Shown here one piece after another: positions 11,993-23,395 of a DNA stretch of 64,000 bases. The position numbers were made by a program, and so were the translations under genes. Under the pieces are notes generated by a model. The model had not been told where the DNA came from and made no database searches. It saw only the letters and a list, made by a program, of their open reading frames with translations. How positions within the stretch are numbered: position 1 is the stretch's first letter; each line of letters starts with the position of its first letter. The stretch is from Aristolochia californica (Eukaryota > Streptophyta > Magnoliopsida > Piperales > Aristolochiaceae): contig JARWKL010000011.1 in assembly GCA_029961685.1 (NCBI GenBank), positions 3,970,501 through 4,034,500 on the forward strand, written 5' to 3'.

Positions 11993-14107
11993 GTTAGTTG
12001 ATGGAATTGCATATAGTGCAACTGTGTCGCTGCAAATGGCAGGAAAGAGAATCCATCAGTGAGAACTTGTAGACTATCAAAGTATACAACATTTTAAGTA
12101 AAAAACAAAACGTTTCACAAAATTTTGGAAAATAGATACTAAACAATAGAAAATTTCTAATCATGAGAATTAGAAATCACAAGATTGTTTCTTCACTATT
12201 CAGGGGAATGCTACTAGGGAAAAAAAAGTTCAACTGTGTTCATCCCAAGGATTTCTATAATGTCTTAAGACTGAGCGAAGAGGAGGAAGAAAGAAGAGGG
12301 GAAGAGGGGCAAGTCGTTACCTGAATCATTTTTATTTTTTTCTTGTTTTTTCTCTGATTTCACGTCTTCCCCTTGGTTCCCAAAACAAGAGGTTTTACGT
12401 AGTGCGTTTTCGTTTTACCCAGTTGGGTCTAGTATCTCCCATGATTGAGGGGTTTTTCTTTTCATTCTTTTTAGACGAAATGGGATGATTGTTGTATGTT
12501 ATGATTTTGAAGCGTGAGTGCGTTGTGTTTTCATTCAACGGTCAGATTTTTTAGTAGAACCTCGTAATGAGGGGTCTGATTTTTTATGTTAAATAGAGGT
12601 GACAAGTATGGAAATTTATATCCTTTGTCTATTCTACATGAGTTGCTTTTGGATTGGGTGAAAATTTTGATTTGCATGCATGATTTACATTTTGAAATTT
12701 CAGATACCTTAGACTATGAAAGGATTTTGAGTATGGAGAGTTCACAAACGTAGGTATTGATGGTTATGGATCTGTCTAATTGATCAATTAGTGAACCTTA
12801 ACTGAATCAGTAGGTATATTGGATTCTTGTTACTCTGAAAGTGGAAAGAAGTGGAGATTTTGTTTCTTGTATCCTCGATATATATATATCTATCTATATA
12901 TATATATATACACATATAGGGTTTATCCAATATGAAAAGTTATTTGGTGTAAAACATGTAAAACGACTATTTTAGCCGTTCGATCATGATTGGACGGTTG
13001 AGATAGATTGAACAGTTGAGATAGACGATGATCATAATCGAATGATTGAGATAGTGTTTTACACCAAATAGTTTTTTGTATATATATATATATATATATT
13101 AGTCTAGTTTCTAACTTAAAAATAATTATATTAATAAGAATTTTCTACAAAGAAAAATCGACATCTTAATTAGTGAAGGTCACGCAATAGGAAACCTTCG
13201 AGTAGTAGTAGAATACTTAATTTCTCGAGATATTTAGTGTCATCAAGAAAGAAAGTTTATATAGAGAATTACATCTCAAAAGAAAGCTATATGAGTCTAT
13301 TTTCTAAAGTAATAAACCGTTTCTCAATCCAATATTTTTAGATAGAGATATCAACATTGGAAGAACAAAAAGTCATGTTAAAAACATGTTGGATGCTGAA
13401 ATCCGAGTTACAAGGCGAATTTTTTATTTATCTTTTTGAGTTGCTATTCTTGGTTTTATTAAAGTTTCCTATTTGTTTTCAAACTCTAATCAAGTTTTTT
13501 GACCAATGTAAGCATCTTTTCTTCCTTAAACGTTCATTTTTATATCTCATATTACATGATTTTCCCTCTTCTACTTACATGACTTTAGTTTCCTTTTTTG
13601 ATAGAGTGAATTTTTTTATTAGAAAGTCATATTTCGTCATTCTAAATTCCAAATATATCTTCCTAAATATCCTTTATTCCATTTTTTATTAAATTTTTTT
13701 CTTACAAAATTGGTCAAGTTATGTTAAAAGCCTATTTCTTTACATGAGAATTCTTTTTTTTTATAGAAAGTTTCTATCATTATATTCCATCTTAAAACTT
13801 TCCTTATTGGAGTTTTTTAAAGTTTCTTCAATTATACATGTTCATAGAGAAATTATTTTTTTATCTCCCTTTTGAGTCAAACTCGATCCCTTTTGAAAGG
13901 TTTAAATATGAGGTACGTAATGATGAATTCCACAAGTTACAATAATCAAATTTTATGTAACCAGAATATCTAAGTAAGAGGACGAATGAGATGAAAATTA
14001 CAAGCAAGATGTGAACATGAACAAGATAAATTAAGACAATTAAAAATTCTTTTTTAAGTCACACAAGATCAAAAGTTTTATGTCCGAGATTGTTTGTTAA
14101 AATCCTC
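11993..14107. other. Metallophosphoesterase 3' flank and intergenic DNA
   Basis: The first few hundred bases after the stop are probably 3' UTR; no clear poly-A signal was singled out. The rest has no supported gene. It contains two (TA)n tracts (about 12880-12910 and 13078-13100) and a small inverted-repeat element listed separately. T-rich, AT-rich DNA runs from about 13400 to 13900. The 13900-14107 stretch leads into a polypurine tract and is probably the decayed 3' coding end of an older Copia element. Confidence 0.5.
12941..13070. mobile_element. Small MITE-like inverted-repeat element
   Basis: The perfect 15-bp arms TATTTGGTGTAAAAC (12941-12955) and GTTTTACACCAAATA (13056-13070) bound a 130-bp non-coding unit. 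Inside, a motif of the type GGACGGTTGAGATAG recurs in several variants, partly inverted. The flanks are TA-rich, so a target-site duplication could not be assigned. A second region with the same internal motif lies at about 19985-20110. Confidence 0.6.
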
Positions 14108-14322
14108 AACTTGAGGGAGAGTGTTGAAAATGCTAATAATAAATATTTTAAGGTGAGTCTCATGCAAAGGAGATCTCATTGTTGAAGCAAAATCAAAGAA
14201 AAAAGGCAAGTATACTCCACATCGTGCACATGTATAAAAATAAGAGTATGATTCTCTCTTATTTTCTAAGATTAGTTTTCTTATTATGGCTTGTTGATTA
14301 CTAGAATTAATGAGATATTACT
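14108..14322 (+). repeat. Older LTR, 5' half, with polypurine tract
   Basis: A polypurine tract (CTTGAGGGAGAG, ending 14121) is followed by TGTTGAAAATG, a typical Copia PPT / 3' LTR start. The LTR is interrupted at 14322 by a younger Copia element and resumes at 19332, where the repeated TTACT marks the insertion. The resumed part runs to roughly 19500 through a pyrimidine-rich leader. Confidence 0.6.
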
Positions 14323-14914
14323 TGTTACAATGTGGGACCCACCATGGTTCACAAGCTGGTGGGACCCACCATGAGAACGTGGGATACCAAGAAGAGTCTT
14401 CACCCAAGTTAGCATGAGTTAAGAGATAAGAGGCACAAATTGGAATAAGTTAGTAGACTTGAAGATCAAGTGTGACCCACAAAGATACCACAAGCTGATA
14501 ATCTTATCAATATGAACTAGAAGATTATGTGGGACCCACAAAGATAAGACCACGAGCCAACCTCCTCTCTTATGTCCACGTGACTGAAGAAGAGTTAGAG
14601 TTCAAGTTATATTAGACCTCTAGTAGATTGTGTTATTTTTTCACAATAGACTTATCTTAGATAGTTAGAGTTGGAATGTAATTAGGAGACTTAAAGGTTA
14701 ATTGTATAAGGACTCTATCACTTCCTCTACTATAAATAGATATTTTGTAATTCAGAATTAATCAAGTTATACAATTCTTTCTTGAGTAAATCTTTCTCTT
14801 TGCTTGGTGCACACCTTTCTTCTCTCTGCTCGAGAGTTTTCTTCCCCTTTTCTTCTTCTTCTTCTTTCTCTCTTCTCTTGTCGAAATATTGGAAAAGGGG
14901 TCCTAAATTCAACA
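14323..14914 (+). repeat. 5' LTR of the Copia element
   Basis: It begins TGTTACAATG and ends AATTCAACA, immediately before the Met-tRNA primer site. A CTATAAATAG box near 14730 is a likely promoter TATA for the element. The 3' LTR repeats the whole sequence with scattered substitutions and small indels. Confidence 0.92.
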
Positions 14915-15415
14915 TGGTATCAGAGCATTAAATTTAGGATCCCCACGTCAAAAAGAATGCTCTAAGAAGATATGATCAACAAAAGTCATAGAAGGCTCTT
15001 TGAGAGGAAAGATCACAAACCATGAGATAAGTTTTTAATTTTTTATTACTTCATATTACTAGTTTCCTAATTTAAAAGATGATTTAAAGATGACTATGTG
15101 AATTTTTTTTTATCTTATAAGATTGTGGATATGAATGCCTCTCGATCTAGAAGAAGCTATCAAAACAGTTTAGTCAGTTTGGAATTTTTGTTAACCGAGA
15201 TCAGTCCATGATCAGATTGTTGAATTTTTTTTTCTTCGTGGGAACAAGAGTCCCCTGATGTCGAAGATTGATATTGAGTCTCTTATGAGTGGTATTTATT
15301 AAGAAAAAAATCAGAATAATGATTTAGCGTAAATGCTAAGGTTCTCCATGCACCAAGTTGTTTGAAAAATATTGCTTGGATATTTTGATTAGAATTTTTT
15401 TGGAGAATTATTTTC

Positions 15416-15898
15416 TTGGAAGTGCCTATTATGGGTAAAGATAATTTGAGTAGCAAAGGTGGTATACTCAGAATTACCATAATACCCTTACGAGGGGTAT
15501 CAAATTTTATGAATTGGTCTACATCGGTTCAAAGGTTTCTTATAACAAAGGACCTCCTTGGTCATCTCACCAACCGTGGACCACCTATTGATGAAGAAGA
15601 CATTTTGTATAACAAATGGTTAAAAAATGATACCATTGTGATTAGTTGGCTAATAAAAAACATGGAAAAATTGTGGAAAGAATGCACTCATTGTGGGAGA
15701 TATAGCCACACTATCAATACATGCTATTACAAGGAAGGAAGTTACTATGGAACAAATGGTCACAATGGAGAAATATGTTATAATGCCAACGACAACTCAG
15801 ACTTGACAAATCCTAATCAGGCCTTAGTAATCAGCCCACAAAATCAACTAAAAAACAAAATTTTACTGATGGAGAATATGAGTTGTTTCAGAAAATGA
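15416..15898 (+). pseudogene. Shortened Copia gag with zinc knuckle
   Basis: This is an open frame of 160 codons. It starts with a Copia gag N-terminus (a segment with FMNWSTSVQRFL) but passes almost at once to the zinc knuckle C-x2-C-x4-H-x4-C (CTHCGRYSHTINTC). The middle of gag, usually over 150 residues, is missing, so an internal deletion kept the frame. It ends just before the protease-like part, which starts in another frame. Confidence 0.75.
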
Positions 15899-18736
15899 TG
15901 GGTTCTTCTCCAAGTTCCTCATTAAATATCACTGCCACTACTGCTTCAGGTATGGTATTTGCCTCATCTTCATCCTGGATAATTGACTCAGGAGCCTTCG
16001 AGCATCTTACAGGTAACAGACATTTATTACATTCTGTATCTCCGTGTCTTTCACATTACCATAACTGATGGTTCTCAAACCATGGTTCAAGGGAAATGAT
16101 CCACTTTCGTTACACCATCACTTTCGTTCACCGATATTCTATTTGTTTCTATCTTCCATTTGAATTTTTTCTCTGGTAGTCAACTGACAAAGTATTTTAA
16201 TTGCTCTATCACCTTCTCACCCACTTTGTGTGTGTTTCAGAATCTTATAACGAGGCGGGTGATTGGTGGAGGCTGTGAATAAGGGGGCTATACTACTTGG
16301 ATGTGCCAGAAATAAATACTGTTTCCACCAGTGAAAATGAGACAAGGCTATGGCATAACGAGTTGGTCAGTTTGGTCAGAAAATAAAAATACTTCGGTCT
16401 GATAATGCCAAAGAATATATTTCCGAAGACCTTGACTTTTTTTCACGAAAATGACATTATCCATCAAACATCATGTGCCTAAACTCCTCAACAAATGGTG
16501 TAGTTGAACGACAAAATCGTCATATTCTTGAGGTAGCTCGAGGTTTACTATATACCATGAAAGTTTCATACTTTTATTGGCCTCATGCTGTCCTTACCAC
16601 ATACTTTCTTATAAATCGTCTACCATCTTCTATTCTTGGTAATAAATCTCCTTACTCTATATTGTTACTAACTGATGATCCATTTTCACTGCCCTTGAAA
16701 GTCTTCGAGTGTCAATGTTTTGTCCATATTTTTTCCCCAAAACAGTGTAAACTTGATCCTAAATCTCTCAAGTGTATCTTTCTAGGATAATCACATACAC
16801 AAAAGGGTTATGTTTGCTATAATTCTACTCTTCAACATTTACTTGTGTCCAGGGATGTGACATTTTTTGAAGACTCTCCACACTATTCTGATAATGCTCT
16901 TCCGGGTTTATCTTCAATACCAGGTTCTCCTTAACCGGTTGTGCCCCGTGCTACTTAAACTTCTCAGCCCCCAGAAACACTGGTTGACACCACACATGCT
17001 GAGTTTACGGATCCCACCGAGGTAAGTCCATCTTCTCCAGTTGTTTTTGGCCCACAATATGATACTCGTCCTATTGCATGAAGAAAAGAACCTAAATCAT
17101 GCACCATACCCGCTACATCTCATCCCATATCAAATTTTGTGTCTCATCATCATTTGTCCCCTGCATGTTGTCAATTTCTCTCTGCTATTTCTTCCATATC
17201 TGTACCATAGTCCTATCAGGAGGCTCTCAAACATCCAGGGTGGAAGGCAACAATGGATGAAGAAGTGTAGGCAATTTATAAAAATCAGACATGGGCTCTT
17301 GTCCTATTTCCATCAAATAAGAAACCCATCTGTTGCAAATGGGTGCTTACTGTGAAATACAATCCGAATGGCTCTGTTCAGCTGAAGACTCGCCTCGTGG
17401 CTAAAGGTTATGCACAATGTTATGAAATTGATTATGAGGAAACCTTCTCTCCAGTGGCAAAAATGAACTCGGTATGTGTGTTATTATCTTTGGCAGCTAA
17501 CTCTTTCTGGCAGGTATATTAACTTGATGTAAAAAATACCTTTCTAAATGGGGACGTCAAAGAAGAAATTTATATGCAACAACCACCTAGGTACATGGTT
17601 GAGGGGGAGTCAGTATGTCGATAAAAAAAATCTTTGTATGGTCTAAAATAGTCCCCTCGTGTATGGTTTGAGAAATTTAGTCAAACCCTCATACGGGTAG
17701 GATTTTACAGATGCTCTAGATATCACTCAATTTTTTGTTAAAAATAGTCCCCTCGTGTATGGTAATTCTGGCAGTATATGTTGATGATATCATTTTAACT
17801 GGTAGTGAATCGGAGAGTATCCAGGAAACAAAAGAAAAAATATGTGTTGAATTCAAAACAAAGGATCTTGAACTAATATTTTCTGGGTATTGAAGTATTA
17901 CAATCCAAACATGGGATTGTGCTATCCCAAAGGAAATATGCCCTTGATCAACTGGAGGAGACATAAATGACGGGATGCAAACCAGTAGACACTCATATGG
18001 ACTCAAATACAAAATTATGTGTAGGTATTGGAGAAGATGTAGATATTGAAAAATATCAGAGACTAGTGGGAAAACTTATTTACCTGTGAGTAACAGGGCC
18101 GGATATATCATATGTAGTAAGTGTGGTGAGTCAATACATGCACAAACCACAACTTAGTCATTAACAAACACTTGAAAGGATATTATGATATCTAAAAGGA
18201 GCTCTATGAAGAGGGTGTCTCTATAAAAATCATGGTAACTTCAACATCAAAGGGTTCTCAGATGCAGACTGGGCAGGATCCCCGGACGACAAGAAATCTA
18301 CTTGGGGATTTTGTACGATGGTTGGAGGGAATTTGGTTACATGGAGAAGCAAAAAGCAAACTGTAGTAGCACGGTCTAGTGCAAAAGTATAATACAGAGC
18401 CATGACACACACTGTTAGTGAACTTCTATGTATAAGATCTCTTCTCACTGAATTGGGATTCTACAAAGAAGCTCTGATGGATCTATATTGTGATAATCAA
18501 ACAACAATACACATTATATCGAATCGAGTCTTCCATGAAAGAGCAAAGCATATTGAAGTGGACTGCCATTTTATATGAGAAAAGTTCCAAGCGGTTTTTT
18601 TTATCTCTAAAACATATATCATCACAAAGTCAAGTTGGAGATATTCTCACCTAGCCGGTCACTCACAAGATTATGTCTACCATTTGCAACAAACTGGGCA
18701 TCTACGATGTTTTCTCACCCTCAGCTTGAGGGAGGG

Positions 18737-19331
18737 AGTTATAATGTGGGACTCACCATAGTTCACGAGTTGGTGGGATCCACCATGAGGACATGGGATG
18801 CCAAAAAGAGTCCTCATCCAAGCTAGCACGAGTTAAGAGATAAGAGGCACAAGCTGGAATAAGTTAGTAGACTTGAAGATCAAGTGAGACCCATAAAGAT
18901 ACCATGAGCCAGTAATCTTATCATATGAGTTGGAAGATCATGTGGGACCTACAAAGATAAGACCACGAGCCATCCTCCTCTCTTATGTCCACATGACTGA
19001 AGAAAAGTTAGAGTTCAAGTTATATTAAACCTCTAGTAGATTGTGTTATCTTTTCGTGATAGAGAGAGTTAGAGTTGGAATGTAATTAGGAGACTTAAAA
19101 GTTAATTGTATAAGGACTCTGGCACTTCCTCTACTATAAATAGAGGTGTTGTAATTCGGAATTAATCAAATTCTACAATTCTTTCCTGAGTAAATATCTC
19201 TCTCTTTGCTTGGCGCACACCTTTTTTCTCTTCTTCTCTTTTCTCTACTCGAGAACTTTTTTCCCCTTTTCTTCTTCTTCTTTCTCTCTTCTCTTGCTCG
19301 GAATATTGGAAAAGGGATCATAAATTCAACA
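18737..19331 (+). repeat. 3' LTR of the Copia element
   Basis: It follows the polypurine tract GAGGGAGGG directly and ends TTCAACA before the TTACT duplication. The first base is A where the 5' copy has T, so the conserved TG end is lost. It aligns with 14323-14914 along its length. Confidence 0.9.
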
Positions 19332-19500
19332 TTACTGAGAGTAATGGAAACTTTGTGAAAGTTTATTTTTATCATAACTCATTTATTATATTATTACATC
19401 ACTCTCATAATTTCCTCTTCATATATACACATGCTTCTCCTTGGTTCCCTCTCTTCTCTCCTTTCTTTCTTTCGTTTTCTCCTCTTCTGTGATCTCTTTG
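19332..19500 (+). repeat. Older LTR, 3' half (interrupted copy)
   Basis: After the TTACT duplication the sequence continues the LTR that started at 14122. Like a Copia R/U5 region it is AT-rich, then strongly pyrimidine-rich (CTTCTCCTTGGTTCCC, TCTTCTC). The far boundary and PBS were not resolved. Confidence 0.45.
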
Positions 19501-19984
19501 AAAGCGAAAATTATACTAAATTTATTTAATTACATGCCTGGGCTTGACATCAAACCATTTGACAACAAATACTGAACGTCATACTGAAGGTCAAATAGAA
19601 GACAAATTGTGTTTTTCCACTTTTCTACAATCCTAATAATTTTTTTCTATCTGATTAGGCATTGGGGTAGTTTTACCCAATAAATTATTTACTATTTATT
19701 AAATAAAATAAATAAAGGTTATTCCACACCTTAATACTAATTACTTGATTATATATAAGAATAATTTGATGAATTTTTATGTAAGAGAAGGTATGTTTGA
19801 GATAAAACATGATTCAAGATCTTTTTCTAAGAATTTTTTAATATTATTTTAAGCATTTTATTATATATTAGAATGAAATTATTTTTATTCTTCTATTTAT
19901 ACAATAATATGATTTTTTTGTACTTTGGTTTATAAATTTTAAAGTCCTTTTAATTGTTATTCTATAATTTATCTGATTATCTTT

Positions 19985-20110
19985 TCTACCATTCGATAAT
20001 GATCAATGGTTATCTCAGTTGTTCGATCAATGACTATCTCAACCGTCTGATCAACAAGTATCTCAGCCGTTGGATCATAATGGGACGGTTGAGATAACCA
20101 TTTTATATAT
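19985..20110. mobile_element. MITE-like element related to 12941-13070, next to the ferredoxin promoter
   Basis: Three to four variants of GTTATCTCAGTTGTTCGATC occur in a row and are closed by the inverted form GGACGGTTGAGATAACC (20092-20108). The inner motif matches the unit at 12941-13070, so both belong to one family. It ends about 60 bp before the TATA-like box of the ferredoxin gene and could influence its promoter (inference). Confidence 0.5.
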
Positions 20111-20164
20111 TTCGCACCAATAATGCATAAAAATATCTAAATAAACGTTTTTTTTTGGTTTGTA

Positions 20165-20350
20165 CCGTTTATATACTGAAGCGGTCCCGCATTGCTTCCT
20201 GATCTCGCCGGCTCCGTGAGAGCCTACTAGTGGCTGCGTGGACGCACTCTTATCCCTTCCGCCTCGAGTCCTCCTTCAGGTTGCAACTTCTGCCTCCCAC
20301 TCTGATTCTCCGATCAACGCCTCGGCTCTGGTCACCTTCTCGCATTGCCG
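20165..20350 (+). promoter_or_regulatory. Probable core promoter and non-coding first exon of the ferredoxin gene
   Basis: A TTATATAC box near 20168 precedes a GC- and pyrimidine-rich stretch that ends at a good donor (GCCG|GTAACT, 20350/20351). A matching acceptor (TTTTTAG) lies at 20719, just before the ATG at 20736. This suggests a 5' UTR exon and a 369-bp leader intron. An open frame at 20230-20484 runs through this donor and is not thought to be coding. Confidence 0.55.
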
Positions 20351-20735
20351 GTAACTCTCCATCTTTTTCTCTCCCTCAATTCAGTTGCTTTCTCTTATTT
20401 TGCCATTTTCCTACGTTACTCGCGAGGCTCTGCGGGTGCTTCCATTTTGTGGCTTTCCTTTTCTCATGGTGTATTCGGGGTTAACCCTGCCCCGAGCTTG
20501 ATTTAGGAGAGTGGTCGCTCTCCTCGCGGAACCGCCAAGACGTAACCTTAGACTACTATTGAAACCCACTATGGCGCTTTCGATTGAAGGAGCGTTGCTT
20601 AGTTTTACGCCTCTGATTCTGGGTTCTTTTTAGTTTCAAGTGTTTTTTTTTTGTGAATGGAAAATAGTGTTAAGAGTCGGAGTATAGTGGTGTTGATGAA
20701 ACTCTTTTCCGATTTTTAGATACCGTTTACCTGAA

Positions 20736-22762
20736 ATGAATATCCAAATGCACTGCAAGTTCGCGTTCAGCTCTTATGTTTGCCCAAGACCCATCTTTTC
20801 TCCTCATGTTATGCGGCCCAAAAGCACCCGGCAAACTCTTTTCAACAGGTTGGAACTCGGTACCACAAAATCAGAGCTCCGAGCCACATCTGGGTCGACC
20901 ACCACGTTGTCTCCTTCAACTTCACAAACCGCTATCCACAAAGTTACTGTTCACGACCGCCAGCGGGGAGTCACCCACGAGTTCCTTGTTCCGGAGGTAG
21001 TCTAACCTTCACCTGCGAAGTCTGTCTTATTCCTTTAAAAAAATAAAAAAAAAGTGTATAATCCTGCTGCTGCTTATATTCATTTTAACATTTGACTTGT
21101 TTAAACAGGATCAATATATCTTACATACCGCAGAATCACAGAACATCACTCTGCCATTTGCTTGCAGGCATGGTACTGCCTTCTGCTTATTTTTGCGACT
21201 AATGCTTTCTTTAAAAATTAAACATCCAATCAAAAGGGTGGTAGCGGTGGAGGGTGTATTTTCATAGTTACCTATAAGCTATATTTGATTTGTTGAGTTC
21301 GTCAATTCATATGAATTGACAAATTTGTGTTATCTATATGCAGAATTCTCTTATATTAACTTTTTTTTACTACCATAACAGTTATTTTTCTGTCTGCAAC
21401 TTACATTGATATTCATGCCTAATACTCCAATATGAATGACATAAAGTGTTACTTTTGTGTTTTAATCTTCTTTCCACATACTGCAAGCATATTCCAGAGA
21501 AACTCTGTCCGTGCTTTATAGATAAACTTGATTCCCTTTCTTTCTTTCAGTGAAAAAGTGTCTCTCTCCAGGATAGAATAAGTGTCTTAGCTGGTTCTGT
21601 ACTTATGGAAATGAAGCTTTTTATGTGTTTAATTTGTAGTCTTTTAAGATTTCAGAAGTGTAGATTTCTTAATATTGCGAGGTTTAAACAAAATCCTCTT
21701 TTAGTTTTCTACTCAAGTTTCTTTTTTGTCAGCTTCTATCATCTAAGTCATTTGCATAATTCTTTCCAATTAATTTGACTGCACATTATAACAGAAGCAT
21801 TGCACTTGTTAGGTTGTTGTACAAGCTGTGCTGTCCGAGTAAAATCTGGCCAAATAAGGCAGCCTGAAGCTCTGGGAATATCTGCTGAACTAAAATCTAA
21901 GGTTCGAGTTTACCTTTTATAGTCGATAGATTATTTTTCACCATTTACAAGACTTAGGCTATTAAAAAAACAAAAAGATTGTATTTAAGCTAGAGAAGAT
22001 AGATAGCATGTTGTCAACTTTGTAGAAACTAGGCCTTTTTCTGTATACTTTGTCTAAATCATATTTCTCCTTACAAAGTTTTGGGCGTACTGTCATCATT
22101 GATGTCAAAGTAGGTCTAAGCAGTTTCTTTTACAAAGTTGGGTGAATCATCTAGCTGCTGGACATGAATAGGGCTAACATTTAAAAAAATCAGTTGGATT
22201 GGGTGATTTGGATCTCATTGCATGTGAAAGTCATCAGGCACTTAGACTTTTACATCTTTTGTTTCTGTTAAATCAATCAGTTGACTTATCTTGCATTTGC
22301 CTCGTCAGGGATATGCCCTCCTTTGTGTGGGTTTCCCATCTTCTGATGTTGAAGTCGAAACACAAGATGAAGATGAGGTAACATAATAACCTTGAGGTCC
22401 TCACTTGTAATATTTTATTTTTTTAATTTTTTGGATATTGAAATTGGACCCATTATATGTCCATTGAACTTGACATATTTTTACCAACTTTGAACTCAGT
22501 AACACACTTATGTCTATTGTTCTTCGGAAAATGTCCACTATGCAGGTTTATTGGCTTCAATTTGGGCGATATTTTGCACGTGGGCCAATTGTAAGTCTCC
22601 ACAGCCTAGTATTTCCATATGAATGGGCTAATATGAAAATAAAGATACATAAAATTTTAGGCATGCATATTTTTTTTCTCCACTCAGTAACTGCTTGTAT
22701 TTTTGAAAAAATTGTAGGAACGGGATGATTATGCACTTGAGCTGGCAATGGGTGATGAGTGA
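20736..22762 (+). CDS. FdC2: Chloroplast ferredoxin-like protein with C-terminal extension (FdC2 type)
   Basis: Six coding exons, all GT-AG and in phase: 20736-20996, 21109-21172, 21813-21901, 22309-22377, 22546-22590 and 22718-22762 (TGA), giving 190 residues. Residues 1 to about 60 are rich in S/T/R with few acids, like a plastid transit peptide. The [2Fe-2S] ligands are visible as C106-x4-C111-x2-C114-x29-C144, the plant-type ferredoxin spacing (CRHGCCTSC, then LLCVGF). After C144 comes the tail typical of FdC2 (VYWLQFGRYFARGP, ending ELAMGDE), absent from photosynthetic ferredoxins. Known family role: a plastid electron carrier with altered redox potential, required for normal photosynthetic electron transport and leaf greening. 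The first ATG after the leader intron was chosen as start, and no other in-frame ATG precedes it in that exon. The gene is complete with no damage. The next gene starts about 3.6 kb downstream on the same strand. Confidence 0.92.
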
Positions 22763-23130
22763 GTTCTCTGGAATTCATATTCAAAAACTTACCTGCTTGC
22801 AATTTATTCATTTCCTTGTTTTTTTCTTTCTTATATTATTCGAATTAGCACTTGGAAAGTTGTACATAATGTGCTCTTAGTGACTGGAGCTGGTAAAATA
22901 AGTTTAAGCTCGATACATGTGATATGTATTTTTATATTTTGATAGGGGGTTTGTACTGGCTGAAAACAAGAGAATGTAAAATCTTTTTAAGCGGGATACA
23001 TGTACCATTTTTCATGGTTTAGTCATTAGTGCAATTCCATGAGAGGGAAGGGTGGGAGAAATTCTGTTATACCTGTAGTCAACGTTCTCATCTCTTGCAT
23101 ATATATATTTTCTGTTATTGGCTGTATCTT

Positions 23131-23395
23131 GCTTTAAACTTGAAATCAATGTCAAATATCAACTTGCAGCAATCTAGAATTAGTTCTTGTGTTGCATACC
23201 GAGCCCCATTTTTAGTCCAATTTTTTCCATGACTGGGTGTTGGTAGGGAGGATTTTTTGCTTTAAACTTGAAAGCAATGCCAAATATCAACTTCCAGCAA
23301 TCTAGCATTAGTTCTAGCATTAGTTCTTGTGTTGCATACCGAGCCCCATTTTTAGTCCAATTTTTTCCATGACTGGGTGTTGGTAGGGAGGATTT
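23131..23395. repeat. Two-copy tandem duplication, about 130 bp
   Basis: The unit beginning GCTTTAAACTTGAAA at 23131 recurs at 23259 (period 128). The copies run through TACCGAGCCCCATTTTTAG to TGGTAGGGAGGATTT. The second copy has a short extra doubling of a TAGCATTAGTTC-like piece. They differ by only a few substitutions, so the duplication is fairly young. Confidence 0.9.

Larger units (their letters stand above)
14323..19331 (+). mobile_element. Copia LTR retrotransposon with both LTRs and TSD, decayed
   Basis: The 5' LTR is 14323-14914 (592 bp, TG...CA). The 3' LTR is 18737-19331 (595 bp, starting AG instead of TG). Flanking TTACT at 14318-14322 and 19332-19336 is a 5-bp target duplication. 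The PBS TGGTATCAGAGC is at 14915-14926 and the PPT ends at 18736. The order is Copia: a shortened gag (15416-15898) with a CCHC knuckle (CTHCGRYSHTINTC), protease WIIDSGA (about 15978), integrase end (about 16460-16790, NGVVERQNRHILEVARGLL), RT (about 17360-17800, VYVDDIILTGS) and RNase H (about 18245-18560, SDADWAGSPDD). Several stops and frame changes prevent expression. LTR divergence is visible by eye, so it is not very recent. Confidence 0.93.

Noticed and set aside
20230..20484. 84-codon frame at the start of the FdC2 locus
   Set aside because: It crosses a good donor at 20350/20351 and shows no protein similarity. It is better explained as 5' UTR exon plus intron.
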